NCBI RefSeq assembly: GCF_000972845.2 | Contig: NC_040015.1 | Span: forward strand, 5,137,255 to 5,201,254 | Length of the DNA: 64,000 nucleotides | Direction: 5' to 3' | DNA from: Larimichthys crocea | Lineage: Eukaryota; Chordata; Actinopteri; Sciaenidae | Shown: positions 10,458 through 22,389 of the stretch, piece by piece | How the letters are laid out: the number at the start of each line of letters is the position of its first letter | Numbering within the stretch: position 1 is the first letter of the stretch | Translations under genes and position numbers: made by a program | Notes under the pieces: model-generated | Seen by the model: only the letters and a program-made list of their open reading frames with translations | What the model was told of the DNA's origin: nothing | The model's database searches: none

Positions 10458-10558
10458 CTAAAATAAAATCGTGCAAAAAAAAACGTCTTAGTTAGGGACC
10501 AATGACAAGTAAGTACACACTATAAATACTGTTTATACTCTCTTTCTGGGCACCAGTG

Positions 10559-10627
<69 letters not shown>
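10559..10627. repeat. (CA)n microsatellite
   Basis: Uninterrupted CA dinucleotides for about 65 bases. Confidence 0.97.
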
Positions 10628-10629
<2 letters not shown>

Positions 10630-10968
10630 CATATTAGCAACATTCTAAAGTTTTAAACTTTTCACTTAACTTTTTCTTTTTCTAATTTTCTGCTATTGAT
10701 TTGGCTCACATAACTCACATATTTTGACTTGCAGAGCAGAGAATCTGATTCTAAACTTTTTCTTGGGACTGTCTAAAACTGTACATCATAAACATAATCT
10801 CAGAACAGTAAGACACACAGAAAAGTGAGGTGTCAGGTGTTCTTCACTGCAACTTACATTCCCTTAATTTTCCTTTTCCCGTTTTGCCAGCCAAACCACT
10901 TCCTGTCAGTTAGCAGGATTGGCTCATACTTATGAGTACAAACACACAGACAAATACATTATGCTTAC

Positions 10969-11098
10969 CTTTAAATAAAATGCTATCTTTCCTATGTGCC
11001 TCTAAGTGGCTCTGCAGCTTGGCATATTTTGCTGGTTTAAATTTTAGGCACAGAGGACAGTGAAATTAGTTGCAGCATGACGTGCAGCGTTTGGGCAT
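10969..11098 (-). pseudogene. Zinc-finger transposon exon 1
   Basis: ATG at 11098-11096 opens MPKRCTSCCN, then an in-frame TAA, then FHCPLCLKFKPAKYAKLQSH and LEAHRKD. The second half is a C-x2-C...H-x3-H finger (CPLC...HLEAH). The donor AAAG|GTAAGC lies at 10968. The early stop shows that this copy is not functional as it stands. Confidence 0.6.
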
Positions 11099-11437
11099 AG
11101 TGCCGGAAGTTAAGATTGAAATGTGCATCTCTAAGAGATGAATAATGTTGTAATAATGTGATGTAATGTTGTAAAATTATACAAAAATTCTATGATATAA
11201 CTCAGTTTTCTTGGTCTTTGAGTAAGTGAGCACCATCGATACGATAACAACGTTAAAAACTACCCAAAAGTCCAAAACCTGATTCTTTCAAATTAATATA
11301 ACTTTACAGGGCAATATATAGTGTGCAACACAACATTCTAGTAAATAAAGACTGTTTATGTTTCTTCGTATGAAAAGTTGTTGTCACTTGACTTCTACTC
11401 ACCTCGTCGTCTCCACACTTCACATGGGGAATGAAAA

Positions 11438-11567
11438 ATATGTGCTTCCGGTATGCTCGCTTTTATTTTGAAAGGCTTCAAATCAACTTCCGGGCCTTAC
11501 AGAGGAGGAGACCTCACAGTGCAGGGCTGCAACAAAGGGTCCTGACAGTGGAGGTCTGCAGCCAGAC
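11438..11567. repeat. Right terminal inverted repeat
   Basis: Reverse complement of 6098-6226 with about one difference in ten. It ends ...gcagccagac at 11567. Confidence 0.85.
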
Positions 11568-13025
11568 CCCTCTCTCTACAACAGGGTGAATCTCACAGTG
11601 ACCACTAACTTTAATAATTAACCAGACTTATTTTTTATTTTCAGAGGAATGAGCTAGTTAATTACAGCAAGAGCATTAGAGGTAAACCATCATAATGATG
11701 ATACTGTGGCGTCATCAGAATGTTTGGCTAGAGAACAAGACTTTCAACCTTTTGTTCTTGACATGAAAAAATGGTGGGACAGCAGTGGAGCCAAGGCAAT
11801 GATCTTTCTCAGGAGAGATTGAACAATGTGTTCAGTTTTCTTGGGCAAAGAAGCTACGTTATCGAACACAGTCAGCTTTACCATGTGATTCTGCACCACA
11901 GCAACATGTAATAATTCCACACATGGCCTGATATGTAAAATTGCCAGGGCTGTAGCATGCTGCTAGATACTGTATGTATGCTTGTGTTCTGATGATCTGC
12001 TTGCTAAAGTAGACTGAAGAAATGGTGGAATACTACTTCTTGCACAGGAATGGATTACTGAATAGGCCTTCTTGCTTCTGGTCCAGGGTCGCCCTGATCT
12101 CTTGGGCTCCTGGACCAGAGCTTCTGTTTGAAGTGAATTTCTTGTTTAGAAGTCAAAGAAATTACCACAAAGAAACATAAAAGGAGCACAGAAAGACAGA
12201 AAACAACTAGAGGCAGAGAATTAACTATTGTGTCTCACCAAAATTAAATAATATGTTTGTATAAGCCTTTTTATCTCTGGAGTTTTCTGAGAAACACTGA
12301 TTGCTGAAAATGTATAATGATACTTGAAATGCTCTCATCCTGCATATTCAAATCTACAGAGCCCGGCAGGTGTCATAGAAAAAAAAAAAAAAAAAAACTT
12401 TTGTTAAGACTGCTTTAAGTTTCACCGTGGAATATTTGTAGCCAACTGAGAGGAGTTAAAGACCAGTATTAATAAAACATGTTTAATGTAGCATAACAAA
12501 TGCTATCTCTATAATCCAGCAAGCCTCTATAACATCACCTCCATGGTCAGTATGCCACCCAGTTCGTTGTTCCTCAACATTAAAGACCACTAACATTTAT
12601 CTAATGATTCTTCCATGTCTTCCAGGCCGCCTGCCTCATCAGAACACAGAGATGTCAGCGCCCTCTGCCACCACCCAGCTCCAGAATCTCAGCCAGCATT
12701 AGACTGTGGTCACACATAAGCAATGCAGGTGAATGACCATCACCTGCCAAGCCTAAATGTCAACCCTGCACATGCATTTGCCCTAGGTTGAGACAGCAAA
12801 AGTTCCGTTGAACTTGCAAAACAGATTTAAATAGGTAGTCTGCTTTGCCACTGGAAGAGGTTGATGCATCCAGTCATGATGTCACAGTGCCACGTTCTCC
12901 ATGTTTGTTCTTTCTGTGGCAGAAGCCATGCCCAGCCTGCTGAGGTGCCATTTAATTTCAATGAACACTCTTAGCAGCAGCACTTAAAAGACATCCTCAT
13001 CTGTCATTTGTTCTGTTCTTCGTCA
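11568..13025. other. No gene seen; poly-A run
   Basis: AT-rich sequence with a run of about 19 A's at 12379-12397. A GC-richer part at 12620-12960 has no recognisable frame or repeat. Confidence 0.45.
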
Positions 13026-13352
13026 AGGGTTTTACCTGCATCTTAGAATTTCCGCTCCACCATCCGTCTGCCATTAATGATTCTGAAGTTCATCAATTGC
13101 CTGATCACCAAGAAAGGCAAAGAAGGCTTTATGATTCACTCTACTTTCATTGCCTAACTTCTGTATCACCCCCTCAGTACTGCACCCAGAAAATACTTCA
13201 AAATGTTTTACAACTTGATTCAGAGTGAAAACCTTTCCTGTCATTATGCTACCATTACCCATGCCATAGCTCTCATCATACTCTTGAAGGCAGACACGAC
13301 TAACACCTTTCAAAGTTCTCACCTTATTTTCTCACAATTCTTCTGCTGAATC

Positions 13353-13700
13353 ATGTCAATTAACCACCATGTTCTTTTCCTTATCCATATTCTGGATGAT
13401 TTCCTCATCATTTCTCCTCCCTCATCACCACCTGCTTTAGGTCTGCTCATTCAGACTTCAGTTTTGAGTGACCTCTGGGTTCCATTGTCTGCAGAGAAAA
13501 CACACGACCCTTCTATATCCCTTGAGTTCCTGGGTATCACTCTCCACACCAATCTGTTCCAGGCTCCATTTCCAATTGAGAAGCTTAATCGCATCAGTCT
13601 ACAGCATCAGTTTACACCTCAACTTCACCTTCTATATGCTCTCAACCCATATCCACCCCTACCTTCCTCTTTGTGTGTCATCCCTGTGTCTTTGTTTTAG
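13353..13700 (+). mobile_element. DIRS-like RT fragment (copy A)
   Basis: The open frame contains HILDDFLIISPPSSPPALGL, in which ILDD (D codons at 13395-13400) is the RT catalytic box. Downstream are VPLSAEKTHDPS and LEFLGITL. This spacing and the PPSSPP stretch are typical of DIRS1-like tyrosine-recombinase retrotransposons of fish. Only the centre of RT remains; no recombinase or inverted ends are visible. An identical copy is at 19434-19781. Confidence 0.6.
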
Positions 13701-13904
13701 CAAATTAAATGTAATGATTTTTTTTTTTTATTAAACCATTGTAAAGATATTTATTTCATTATTTCTGATTTGAGCATGTAAGTGTCAAAAGCGAAACAAA
13801 GCTCTCTAAAATAGGCAGTACAATTACAGACTGCAAACAAGCCCAACTGTCTTATTGCCACAGCTAAATCCTAGATGAGCACAGCCATCCCTTAAATTAT
13901 CACT

Positions 13905-14220
13905 TTCTGCTCCTGCCCTCAGGCCAAAGAGTCAGAGCCCCCTGTGCGAAGAAAACATATAAGAGGAAATCATTTGTTTGTTGTCTCTGCTATAAAATAT
14001 CTTAATCAATCAGGACAGCCACTTGGTGAAGCCAGCCTGCTGCCTGTCTTTTTTAACTATTCTTCAGTCCTCACTATTGAATACTTGCCCCTTTTAATGT
14101 AGTGTTCTATTGTGTTTTTATGTGAATGTGTTTTAACTGTCTGGATGTGATGGGCTGTGTTTTAATGCAGCAGATTTCTCTACATGCAAAAAAGACAGAC
14201 TTTGTCTTATAAAAGTTAGA
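13905..14220 (+). mobile_element. LINE 3' end remnant (copy A)
   Basis: LLPSGQRVRAPCAKKTYKRK can be read from about 13908. It resembles the C-terminal PSGRRYR...KKNRYKNSF motif of Rex1/CR1-like LINEs. It is followed by UTR-like sequence ending in a gcaaaaaagacagactttgt segment. Confidence 0.5.
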
Positions 14221-15289
14221 CGTGGTAAGCATTCAGAGTAACAGAACAGAAAATACTTTACTCTATTATGCAAATTTAAATGGGATGATTTCCAGAGTCT
14301 AAAGGCAGCAGTAAGTGACTCGTTACCCTTAGAAGAGCTGACTCATAAGTTGTGAGAAGATTTCTTCCAGGGGTCTGATCATTTTGAGTTTCTGAATACA
14401 GTCAGATCTACGTTAGTTTTTTTAATTATAAATGAATGTAAATGTTGCAGTGTTCCCCCTATAGAACCAGTACAGTAACCCATGACAAAACCTATGAACA
14501 TGATATAAATGGCTGCGCTAGGCACTGGGATCTAAATTAATCAGAAGGGTTGATCCCATTTTAATACGGAGATGCCAGACAAGTTTTTCCATAATTCTCC
14601 TCGTCCCAGGGCAGACATGTTGGCGACAAGCCAGAGCATGCAGTGGCTGATGAAGGGGGAGAGCCGTGCCTTGTGATTGGCAGGGAAATATAGGATAAGC
14701 TGCATTTTTCTGAGACTGCACAGTGGGTACCGGCTGAGTGGGTGATCGGATGGAGAGGGAATCAGATGTTGAGTCAGTGATCGTTAGATGAGTCATCAAC
14801 GTAAAAAAGCATCTGCATTCAGCGCTGCGAATGAAGTGGAGCTGCTGCTGCACTGAGTTTGTATTGCATATATGGAAAGTAGGTAAGGGATTAAATGTGT
14901 GCTATTTAAATGTGAAAGCCAAATGAATTAATATGTAATGTTTGATCATACTGTTTAAGGTAATGATAAAAAACATTAATAAATTAGTGTTTTAAATGAC
15001 ACACTGCTGTACATTGTACAGTAACATGTCTTTATATTCAGTGGAAAAACATCTTTTTATACGGTGTTCATATGGTGTTTTCATGTTAACTGCAAGGCAA
15101 AGATGCATTTCTTTTGATGAAAAAACTAAAAACACCAACGTTAAATATAAAATCAACAGTACTATCATTGTTTCCATAATGAGGTTATACCATATTTATT
15201 ATGCTAAAGTACAGCACTGTATTCAAATAGTTTCATTAAATCTATCAATCAACTGCTTTTTTGTAACGTTTTGAAGATAAATGTCCTGT
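14221..15289. other. Unassigned sequence in duplicated block
   Basis: No coding region is recognised. The part at about 14510-14860 is compositionally balanced and could be unique sequence, since it is well preserved in both copies. I cannot assign it. Confidence 0.35.
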
Positions 15290-15513
15290 ACACGTGACAT
15301 CTATTGCACGTCTGTCTGTCCTGGGAGAGGGATCCCTCCTCTGTGGCTCTTCCTGAGGTTTCTTCCACATTTTTTCCCTGTTAAAGGTTTTTTGTGGGCA
15401 AGTTTTTCCTCACTCGAACCGAGGGTCTAAGGACAGAGGGTGTCACTCCCTGTACAGATTGTAAAGCCCTCTGAGGCAAATGTACTTTGTGACTTTGGGC
15501 TATACAAATAAAA

Positions 15514-15567
<54 letters not shown>
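15290..15567 (+). mobile_element. L2-clade LINE 3' UTR and tail (copy A)
   Basis: This is the 3' end of the same L2 family as at 8640-9815. It runs from tctgtcctgggagagggatc through cgagggtctaaggacagagg and actttgtgactttgggctat to aataaaatttg followed by about twelve ATTG units (15518-15566). No ORF is attached, so it is a severely 5'-truncated insertion. Confidence 0.85.
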
Positions 15568-15791
15568 CATAATGATAAAGAAATTCATTTTGGGGTCATG
15601 GGAAATGTGTGTGTAATTTTTTTATGTTGCAGCTGTTTGGCTGTGTGGAGCTGATGTGGCATTGTGGTAACTGTGAGTCTGCCGTTGAGTTATTTAAGCC
15701 CACATTAATGCTCACAGCAGTGCGTCGACGCCCTCGTAATTGCCTAAACTTGCTCATTATTGTTTTACACATTCACGCTAGTCATAATCAC

Positions 15792-15856
15792 ATCAAATCA
15801 AATCAAATCAAATTTTATTTGTATAGCCCAAAGTCACAAAGTACATTTGCCTCCGA
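15792..15856 (-). mobile_element. L2-clade LINE 3' tip (copy A)
   Basis: The last roughly 55 bases of the same L2 3' end, in reverse (catcaaatcaaatcaaatc, then gcccaaagtcacaaagtaca). It faces the plus-strand tail about 225 bases away. Confidence 0.8.
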
Positions 15857-16329
15857 TTAATGACTTTCACACCTTCAAATACGGTTTGTTATTATTAAAT
15901 TTTTCCGTGCGTCTCACTCCTTTGTGAGCATAACTGAGATATATATTTTTGCCTTGACCTGTCAAAACATAATCAGCAGCAGGATGTCTTGCGTTGAATT
16001 GAGCCATTGTTTCCATCTCTGGGGAGAGAAATTATCGTGAGCAAAGTTCATCAGCACAATCTTTTTTTATACTTCTCAACTGCACTTATTGTTGATCTGA
16101 ACTTTGTCTGTTTTTTCTGAGTTTCTGAGTACGGAGAAAGAGTACGTGTGTTCCAGAGATCTTAGATAATAATAATAGAAGACACATTAAAAGGAGCCTC
16201 AAGTACTCGATGGTGATGACTGAATCAAGGTTAAGAAAGAAAAAGAAAAAAGCAGCAGGCTGCCTACAAAAAGTGTCTGTATTGTTTGGTGAATATATTT
16301 TATGACAACTGAGACTTATCAGTGTTTTT
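15857..16329. other. Unassigned sequence in duplicated block
   Basis: No gene or clear repeat seen. Confidence 0.35.
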
Positions 16330-17060
16330 CTTTGCATGGGGGGATCTATACCTCTTCAGCCGCAGAAAGCACTGATTTAAGGGTTGGCTGTGCTCATCTA
16401 AGGTTTATCCCTGGTGAGAGGACATTTTGAAAGGTTTGTTTGCAGGCTGTAATTGTAATGCCCAGTTTTACTGCTTTGGAAAGCTTTGTCTTACTTTTGA
16501 CACATTGCATCCTCAAACCAGGACGTAATGTTAAGGATGAGAGTGCTCTGGTCTCCCAAAGTGCAATTTCTTGACTTTGCACAGCAGGAAGAGTCTTTGA
16601 TGTGCTTCTTTGTAAATGCATTCCACATGATGTTTGAAGGTGAGAGATTTAGATTAAAGAAGCTGACTTGGTCCAACACGGCCTTAAGTGCAATTGCTTT
16701 AAATGGAGAGGATTGACTGGTCGTTCTCGTTACCATCTAGACACATTTCTTTAGTTTTGGTTATATTCAACAGAAGATGACTGTCATCAAACCACTTTAC
16801 ATACAACATAATTAGTGTACACTTTACTAACTGTACATCGGTAAGGAGTGCCATTAATGCCACGTTAATGGCTGCACACTCAACTAATGTGAGTTTTCTG
16901 CGCTGCACATAATTTCTTTTGTGTACTCTGAACATGAGTTTGTGATAGAATGCAACCTTGGGGGACAACAGTGTTAAAAACAAGACTGTCAAACATGAAA
17001 TTATTCACCTTAGCTCTCTGAAGTTGGTTACATAAGATTTTTTTATCCAGCAAATAACAG
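16330..17060 (-). mobile_element. Decayed Rex1/CR1-like LINE RT (copy A)
   Basis: Minus-strand fragments in order: NTVVPQGCILSQLMF (motif B-like, about 16950), VKWFDDSHLLLNITKTKEMC (post-motif C, about 16775), LILNITSWFEDAMCQK (about 16500) and KLSKAVKLGITITACKQT (about 16450). Frames are interrupted by stops and indels. Confidence 0.6.
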
Positions 17061-17067
17061 CTCTTCC

Positions 17068-17070
<3 letters not shown>

Positions 17071-17143
<73 letters not shown>
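17071..17143. repeat. (GT)n microsatellite (copy A)
   Basis: About 36 GT units. It is matched by the run at 23101-23176 in copy B. Confidence 0.97.
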
Positions 17144-17145
<2 letters not shown>

Positions 17146-17290
17146 GATTCTCACCCAGGTCATAGAATCCATGAAGGTTATCATAGGCATCTTGACTTGC
17201 TTATTATCTTGAAGACGTTCTCATCTTAGAGGCCTCACCAGACTGACTGCTGGGTAGGTTGTTGAGAGGCATGTGAATCGTGGACACAAC

Positions 17291-18273
17291 CAGAGGTGTC
17301 ACAAGTACAGTACACACATTCTTTACTCAAGTACAAGTATAGATACCTGTGTTTAAAAAGACTTTAGTAAAAGTTGAAGTATTGACTCAACTTTTTTACT
17401 CAAGTTAAAGTGAAAAGTACAGGCTCTAAAACTGGTAACCTTGTGAAGGACAAAACCACCATTTTAGGGAAAAGCTTACAGGACCTACAGTCTGTCCAAG
17501 AAAAATGAACTGAAATCAATACAAAAAGCTACATTGGCCAGTCTTTCCTAAACACATTCAAAAAATAAAACTGCTGTACAAGAATGAGGGATTGCGAACT
17601 CAATGTGCATGGTGTTCAAAAACTTGGTATGCAAATAGATATTAGCCTACACAAATATTATCTGTCAAAGCAGACTTCAAAGCCTCGACAGTAACATTAA
17701 ATGCATACCCTTGACTAACATCTATTTAACAGCAAGAGATCATGTGTAGGTCTTTGACTGCATCTATGTGAGAACTATCACATCACTGTTTGTGTGTGTG
17801 TTTGTAAGGAATCTCCTCCACCAATGCTCTCGCTAGCTTTCGCACACATTTCGCTGACCTGGTGCCACTATCACAATTTTAGTTCCTTCCAATGAGTTGC
17901 CCGACTGATTTTAGGCCATTTATGTTCATCGTCTTGTGCCAAGAAGACAAATGCACCAATAGGGTTGTCTTATCAGTGTGTGTTTACATACGTTTCTAAG
18001 CATAATCCAATCAATCACGTTGTCTACATGGCGCGTTTTACTGATACCGATGGTGAAATTTTACTGTTTATTAATAATCACCATGAAAACACATGAGTAA
18101 CGACCCTGATTTGAAAATGTAGTGAGTAGAAAGTACGGATACTTATGCTAAAATGTAAGAAGTAAAAGTCAAAAGTTGGCACAAAAATAAATAGTTAAGT
18201 AAAGTACAGATACCCGAAAATTCTACTTAAGTACAGTAACGAAGTATTTGTACTTTGTTACTTCCCATCTCTG
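17291..18273. mobile_element. Non-autonomous hAT-like element (copy A)
   Basis: It starts CAGAGGTGTCACAAGTAC and ends GTTACTTCCCATCTCTG, which are imperfect inverted ends (CAGAGxTG...). The 8 bases to the left are gacacaac, but the 8 to the right are gttacctt, so no target-site duplication is present in this copy. The interior has no coding sequence. See 23319-25308 for the copy with an intact right flank. Confidence 0.7.
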
Positions 18274-18295
18274 GTTACCTTTCATTTGGATTTAC

Positions 18296-18940
18296 TTTCA
18301 CCAGGGATGCAATGACACCAACTCCGTTGTGCTTGGTGTGTGGTGAAAAGCTATCAAACAGTGCTATGGTACCAAACAAGCTTAAACGCCATCTCTAAAC
18401 AAAACACCCTTCACTTCAAAACAAGAATGCAGACTATTTTGTTTGCCTGCGTGAACACACAAAGAAACAGGCAACTTTTATAAGAAAAACCACAAAGGTA
18501 CAGTAAATGAGAGAGCCCTTAAAGCTAGCTACCACGTAGCTAAATCAAAAAGGTCCCACACTGTAGCAGAGACATTAATATTACCTGCCTGCAAAGCCAT
18601 TGTAAATGAGATGCTCGGACCTGAAACGGTTAAAGAAATAGCCAAAGTCCCTCTCTCAGATAACACAATTTCCAGACGTATTGATGACTTGTCAGCAGAC
18701 ATCAAAAGTGTGCTTTTGGAAAAGATCCGTATCAGTGAATAATTTGCGTTGCACCTTGACGAGTGTACTGATATTAGTGGACATGCTCAACTCTTGGCCA
18801 ATGTGCGTTTTGTGGATAGAGACGCAATCAGAGAAAACTTCCTATTTTGCAAGGCATTGCCAGGAAAAGCAACAGGAGAGGAAATTTGTATGTGTAAAAC
18901 TTTAGACTTTTTGGGCGGATCCGCTCAATCCTAAACCCAA
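18296..18940 (+). pseudogene. hAT transposase, ZBED5-like, broken
   Basis: Translation in pieces gives [20 protein letters not shown] and NKLKRHL (a BED-type zinc finger), then [40 protein letters not shown] and LHLDECTDISGHAQLLANVR. The last holds the first acidic residues of the RNase H-like transposase core. These match the ZBED5/Buster-type hAT family. At least three in-frame stops (after KRHL, before MREPLK, before FALHLDE) and a frameshift break it. The C-terminal half is missing before the N gap. Confidence 0.8.
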
Positions 18941-19096
18941 AATGGTGGGAGCACTTCTGCTTTTAAACATGAAGGTGCTGGATTTATGTTCACCGCCATT
19001 CTCTTGAATCTCCTTACCCTGATTGCATGAACAGGAAGAGGAAGATGTCGGTGTCTGTGTAAAGAGAGTATCTAGACGGGTAACTTGCTAGAAATA

Positions 19097-19106
19097 NNNN
19101 NNNNNN
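19097..19106. other. Assembly gap (10 N)
   Basis: Ten undetermined bases. They sit exactly before the second copy of the 13026 block. Confidence 1.
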
Positions 19107-19433
19107 AGGGTTTTACCTGCATCTTAGAATTTCCGCTCCACCATCCGTCTGCCATTAATGATTCTGAAGTTCATCAATTGCCTGATCACCAAGAAAGGCA
19201 AAGAAGGCTTTATGATTCACTCTACTTTCATTGCCTAACTTCTGTATCACCCCCTCAGTACTGCACCCAGAAAATACTTCAAAATGTTTTACAACTTGAT
19301 TCAGAGTGAAAACCTTTCCTGTCATTATGCTACCATTACCCATGCCATAGCTCTCATCATACTCTTGAAGGCAGACACGACTAACACCTTTCAAAGTTCT
19401 CACCTTATTTTCTCACAATTCTTCTGCTGAATC

Positions 19434-19781
19434 ATGTCAATTAACCACCATGTTCTTTTCCTTATCCATATTCTGGATGATTTCCTCATCATTTCTCCTC
19501 CCTCATCACCACCTGCTTTAGGTCTGCTCATTCAGACTTCAGTTTTGAGTGACCTCTGGGTTCCATTGTCTGCAGAGAAAACACACGACCCTTCTATATC
19601 CCTTGAGTTCCTGGGTATCACTCTCCACACCAATCTGTTCCAGGCTCCATTTCCAATTGAGAAGCTTAATCGCATCAGTCTACAGCATCAGTTTACACCT
19701 CAACTTCACCTTCTATATGCTCTCAACCCATATCCACCCCTACCTTCCTCTTTGTGTGTCATCCCTGTGTCTTTGTTTTAG
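19434..19781 (+). mobile_element. DIRS-like RT fragment (copy B)
   Basis: Identical in length and sequence to 13353-13700, with the same ILDD box. Confidence 0.6.
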
Positions 19782-19984
19782 CAAATTAAATGTAATGATT
19801 TTTTTTTTTATTAAACCATTGTAAGATATTTATTTCATTATTTCTGATTTGAGCATGTAAGTGTCAAAGCGAAACAAAGCTCTCTAAAATAGGCAGTACA
19901 AATTACAGACTGCAAACAAGCCCAACTGTCTTATTGCCACAGCTAAATCCTGATGAGCACCGCCATCCCTTAAATTATCACTTT

Positions 19985-20295
19985 TGCTCCTGCCCTCAGG
20001 CCAAAGAGTCAGGCCCCCTGTGCGAAGAAAACATATAAGAGGAAATCATTTGTTTGTTGTCTTGCCTATAAAATATCTAATCAATCAGGACAGCCACTTG
20101 GTGAAGCCAGCCTGCTGCCTGTCTTTTTTAACTATTCTTCAGTCCTCACTATTGAAATACTTGCCCCTTTTAATGTAGTGTTCTATGTGTTTTTATGTGA
20201 ATGTGTTTTAAATGTCTGGATGTGATGGGCTGTGTTTTAATGCAGCAGATTTCTCTACATGCAAAAAAGACAGACTTTGTCTTATAAAAGTTAGA
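19985..20295 (+). mobile_element. LINE 3' end remnant (copy B)
   Basis: Counterpart of 13905-14220 with several single-base indels. Confidence 0.45.
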
Positions 20296-21344
20296 CGTGG
20301 TAAGCATTCAGAGTAACAGAACAGAAAAACTTTACTCTATTATGCAAATTTAAATGGGATGTTTCCAGAGTCTAAAGGCAGCAGTAAGTGACTCGTTACC
20401 CTTAGAGAGCTGACTCATAAGTTGTGAGAAGATTTCTTCCAGGGGTCTGATCATTTTGAGTTTCTGAATACAGTCAGATCTACGTTTAGTTTTTTGAATT
20501 ATAAATGAATGTAATGTTGCAGTGTTCCCCCTATAGAACCAGTACAGTAACCCATGACAAAACTGATGAACATGATATAAATGGCTGCGCTAGGCACTGG
20601 ATCTAAATTAATCAGAAGGGTTGATCCCATTTTAATCGGATGATGCCAGACAAGTTTTTCCATATTCTCCTCGTCCCAGGGCAGACATGTTGGCGACAAG
20701 CCAGAGCATGCAGTGGCTGATGAAGGGGGAGAGCCGTGCCTTGTGATTGGCAGGGAAATATAGGATGAGCTGCATTTTTCTGAGACTGCACAGTGGGTAC
20801 CGGCTGAGTGGGTGATCGGATGAGAGGGATCCGATGTTGAGTCAGTGATCGTTAGATGGTCATCAACGTAAAAAAGCATCTGCATTCAGCGCTGCGAATG
20901 AAGTGGAGCTGCTGCTGCACTGAGTTTGTATTGCATATATGGAAAGTAGTAAGGATTAAATGTGTGCTATTTAAATGTGAAAGCCAAATGATTAATATGT
21001 AATGTTTGATCAACTGTTTAAGAAAAAAAAACATTATAAATTAGTGTTTTAATGACACACTGCTGTACATTGTACAGTAACATGTCTTTATATTCAGTGG
21101 AAAAACATCTTTTTATACGGTGTTCATATGGTGTTTTCATGTTAACTGCAAGGCCAAAGATGCATTTCTTTTGATGAAAAAACTAAAAACACCAACGTTA
21201 AATATAAAATCAACAGTACTATCATTGTTTCCATAATGAGGTTATACCATATTTATTATGCTAAAGTACAGCACTGTATTCAAATAGTTTCTAAATCTAT
21301 CAATCAACTGCTTTTTGTAACGTTTTGAAGATAATGTCCTGTAC

Positions 21345-21572
21345 ACGTGACATCTATTGCACGTCTGTCTGTCCTGGGAGGGATCCCTCCTCTGTGGCTC
21401 TTCCTGAGGTTTCTTCCACATTTTTTCCCTGTTAAAGGTTTTTTGTGGCAAGTTTTTCCTCACTCGAACCGAGGGTCTAAGGACAGAGGGTGTCACTCCC
21501 TGTACAGATTGTAAAGCCCTCTGAGGCAAATGTACTTTTTGACTTTGGGCTATACAAATAAAAGAGATATTG

Positions 21573-21625
<53 letters not shown>
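21345..21625 (+). mobile_element. L2-clade LINE 3' end (copy B)
   Basis: Counterpart of 15290-15567. It ends in an ATTG array at about 21572-21624. Confidence 0.8.
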
Positions 21626-21849
21626 CATAATGATAAAGAAATTCATTTTTGGGTCATGGGAAATGTGTGTGTAATTTTTTTATGTTGCAGCTGTTTGGCT
21701 GTGTGGGCTGATGTGGCATTGTGGTAACTGTGAGTCTGCCGTTGAGTTATTTAAGCCCACATTAATGCTCACAGCAGTGCGTCGACAGCCCTCGTAATTG
21801 CCTAAACTTGCTCATTATTGTTTTACACATTCACGCTAGTCATAATCAC

Positions 21850-21912
21850 ATCAATCAAATCAAATCAAATTTTATTTGTATAGCCCAAAGTCACAAAGTA
21901 CATTTGCCTCCG
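21850..21912 (-). mobile_element. L2-clade LINE 3' tip (copy B)
   Basis: Counterpart of 15792-15856. Confidence 0.75.
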
Positions 21913-22389
21913 ATTAATGACTTTCACACCTTCAAATACGGTTTGTTATTATTAAATTTTTCCGTGCGTCTCACTCCTTTGTGAGCAACTGAGATATATA
22001 TTTTTGCCTTGACCTGTCAAAACATAATCAGCAGCAGGATGTCTTGCGTTGAATTGAGCCATTGTTTCCATCTCTGGGGAGAGAAATTATCGTGAGCAAA
22101 GTTCATCCAGCACAATCTTTTTTTATACTTCTCAACTGCACTTATTGTTGATCTGAACTTTGTCTGTTTTTTCTGAGTTTCTGAGTACGGAGAAAGAGTA
22201 CGTGTGTTCCAGAGATCTTAGATATAATAAGACACATTAAAAGGAGCCTCAAGTACTCGATGGTGATGACTGAATCAAGGTTAAGAAAGAAAAAGAAAAA
22301 GCGCAGGCTGCCTACAAAAAGTGTCTGTATTGTTTGGTGAATATATTTTTTGACAACTGAGACCTATCAGTGTTTTTCTTTGCATGGGG

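Larger units (their letters stand above)
6098..11567 (-). mobile_element. Large DNA transposon with zinc-finger ORF
   Basis: The element is bounded by inverted termini of about 130 bp (6098-6226 and 11438-11567) that match at roughly nine of ten positions. Between them, minus-strand coding fragments read from the right end leftward: a short CxxC first exon at 11098, two Cys/His-rich exons at 10457 and 10130, then pieces at 8453-8256 and 7421-7173. From memory they match a multi-exon, zinc-finger protein family carried by fish DNA transposons. Membership in the KDZ/Zisupton group is possible but not shown. The gene is broken by an in-frame stop, by an L2 LINE (8640-9815) and by a SINE (7508-7771). 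I could not find a flanking target-site duplication. Confidence 0.65.
13026..17795. repeat. Duplicated block, copy A
   Basis: This block is repeated in direct orientation from 19107, offset 6081 bases at the start. The first roughly 690 bases are virtually identical. After that, copy B differs mainly by single-base gains and losses. Landmarks 13026-17291 in this copy correspond to 19107-23319 in the other, which is 53 bases shorter. The contents match in order: DIRS fragment, LINE 3' piece, L2 3' tails, minus-strand LINE debris, GT repeat and the left part of a hAT element. Confidence 0.9.

Noticed and set aside
13074..13322. 82-codon minus-strand frame repeated at 19155-19403
   Set aside because: Being present twice only reflects the block duplication. 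No domain is recognisable and the opposite strand carries DIRS-related sequence.
17005..17190. Open frame with a His-Thr repeat, and similar frames at 22888-23253, 32430-32702 and 60168-60500
   Set aside because: These are GT/CA microsatellites read in frame.
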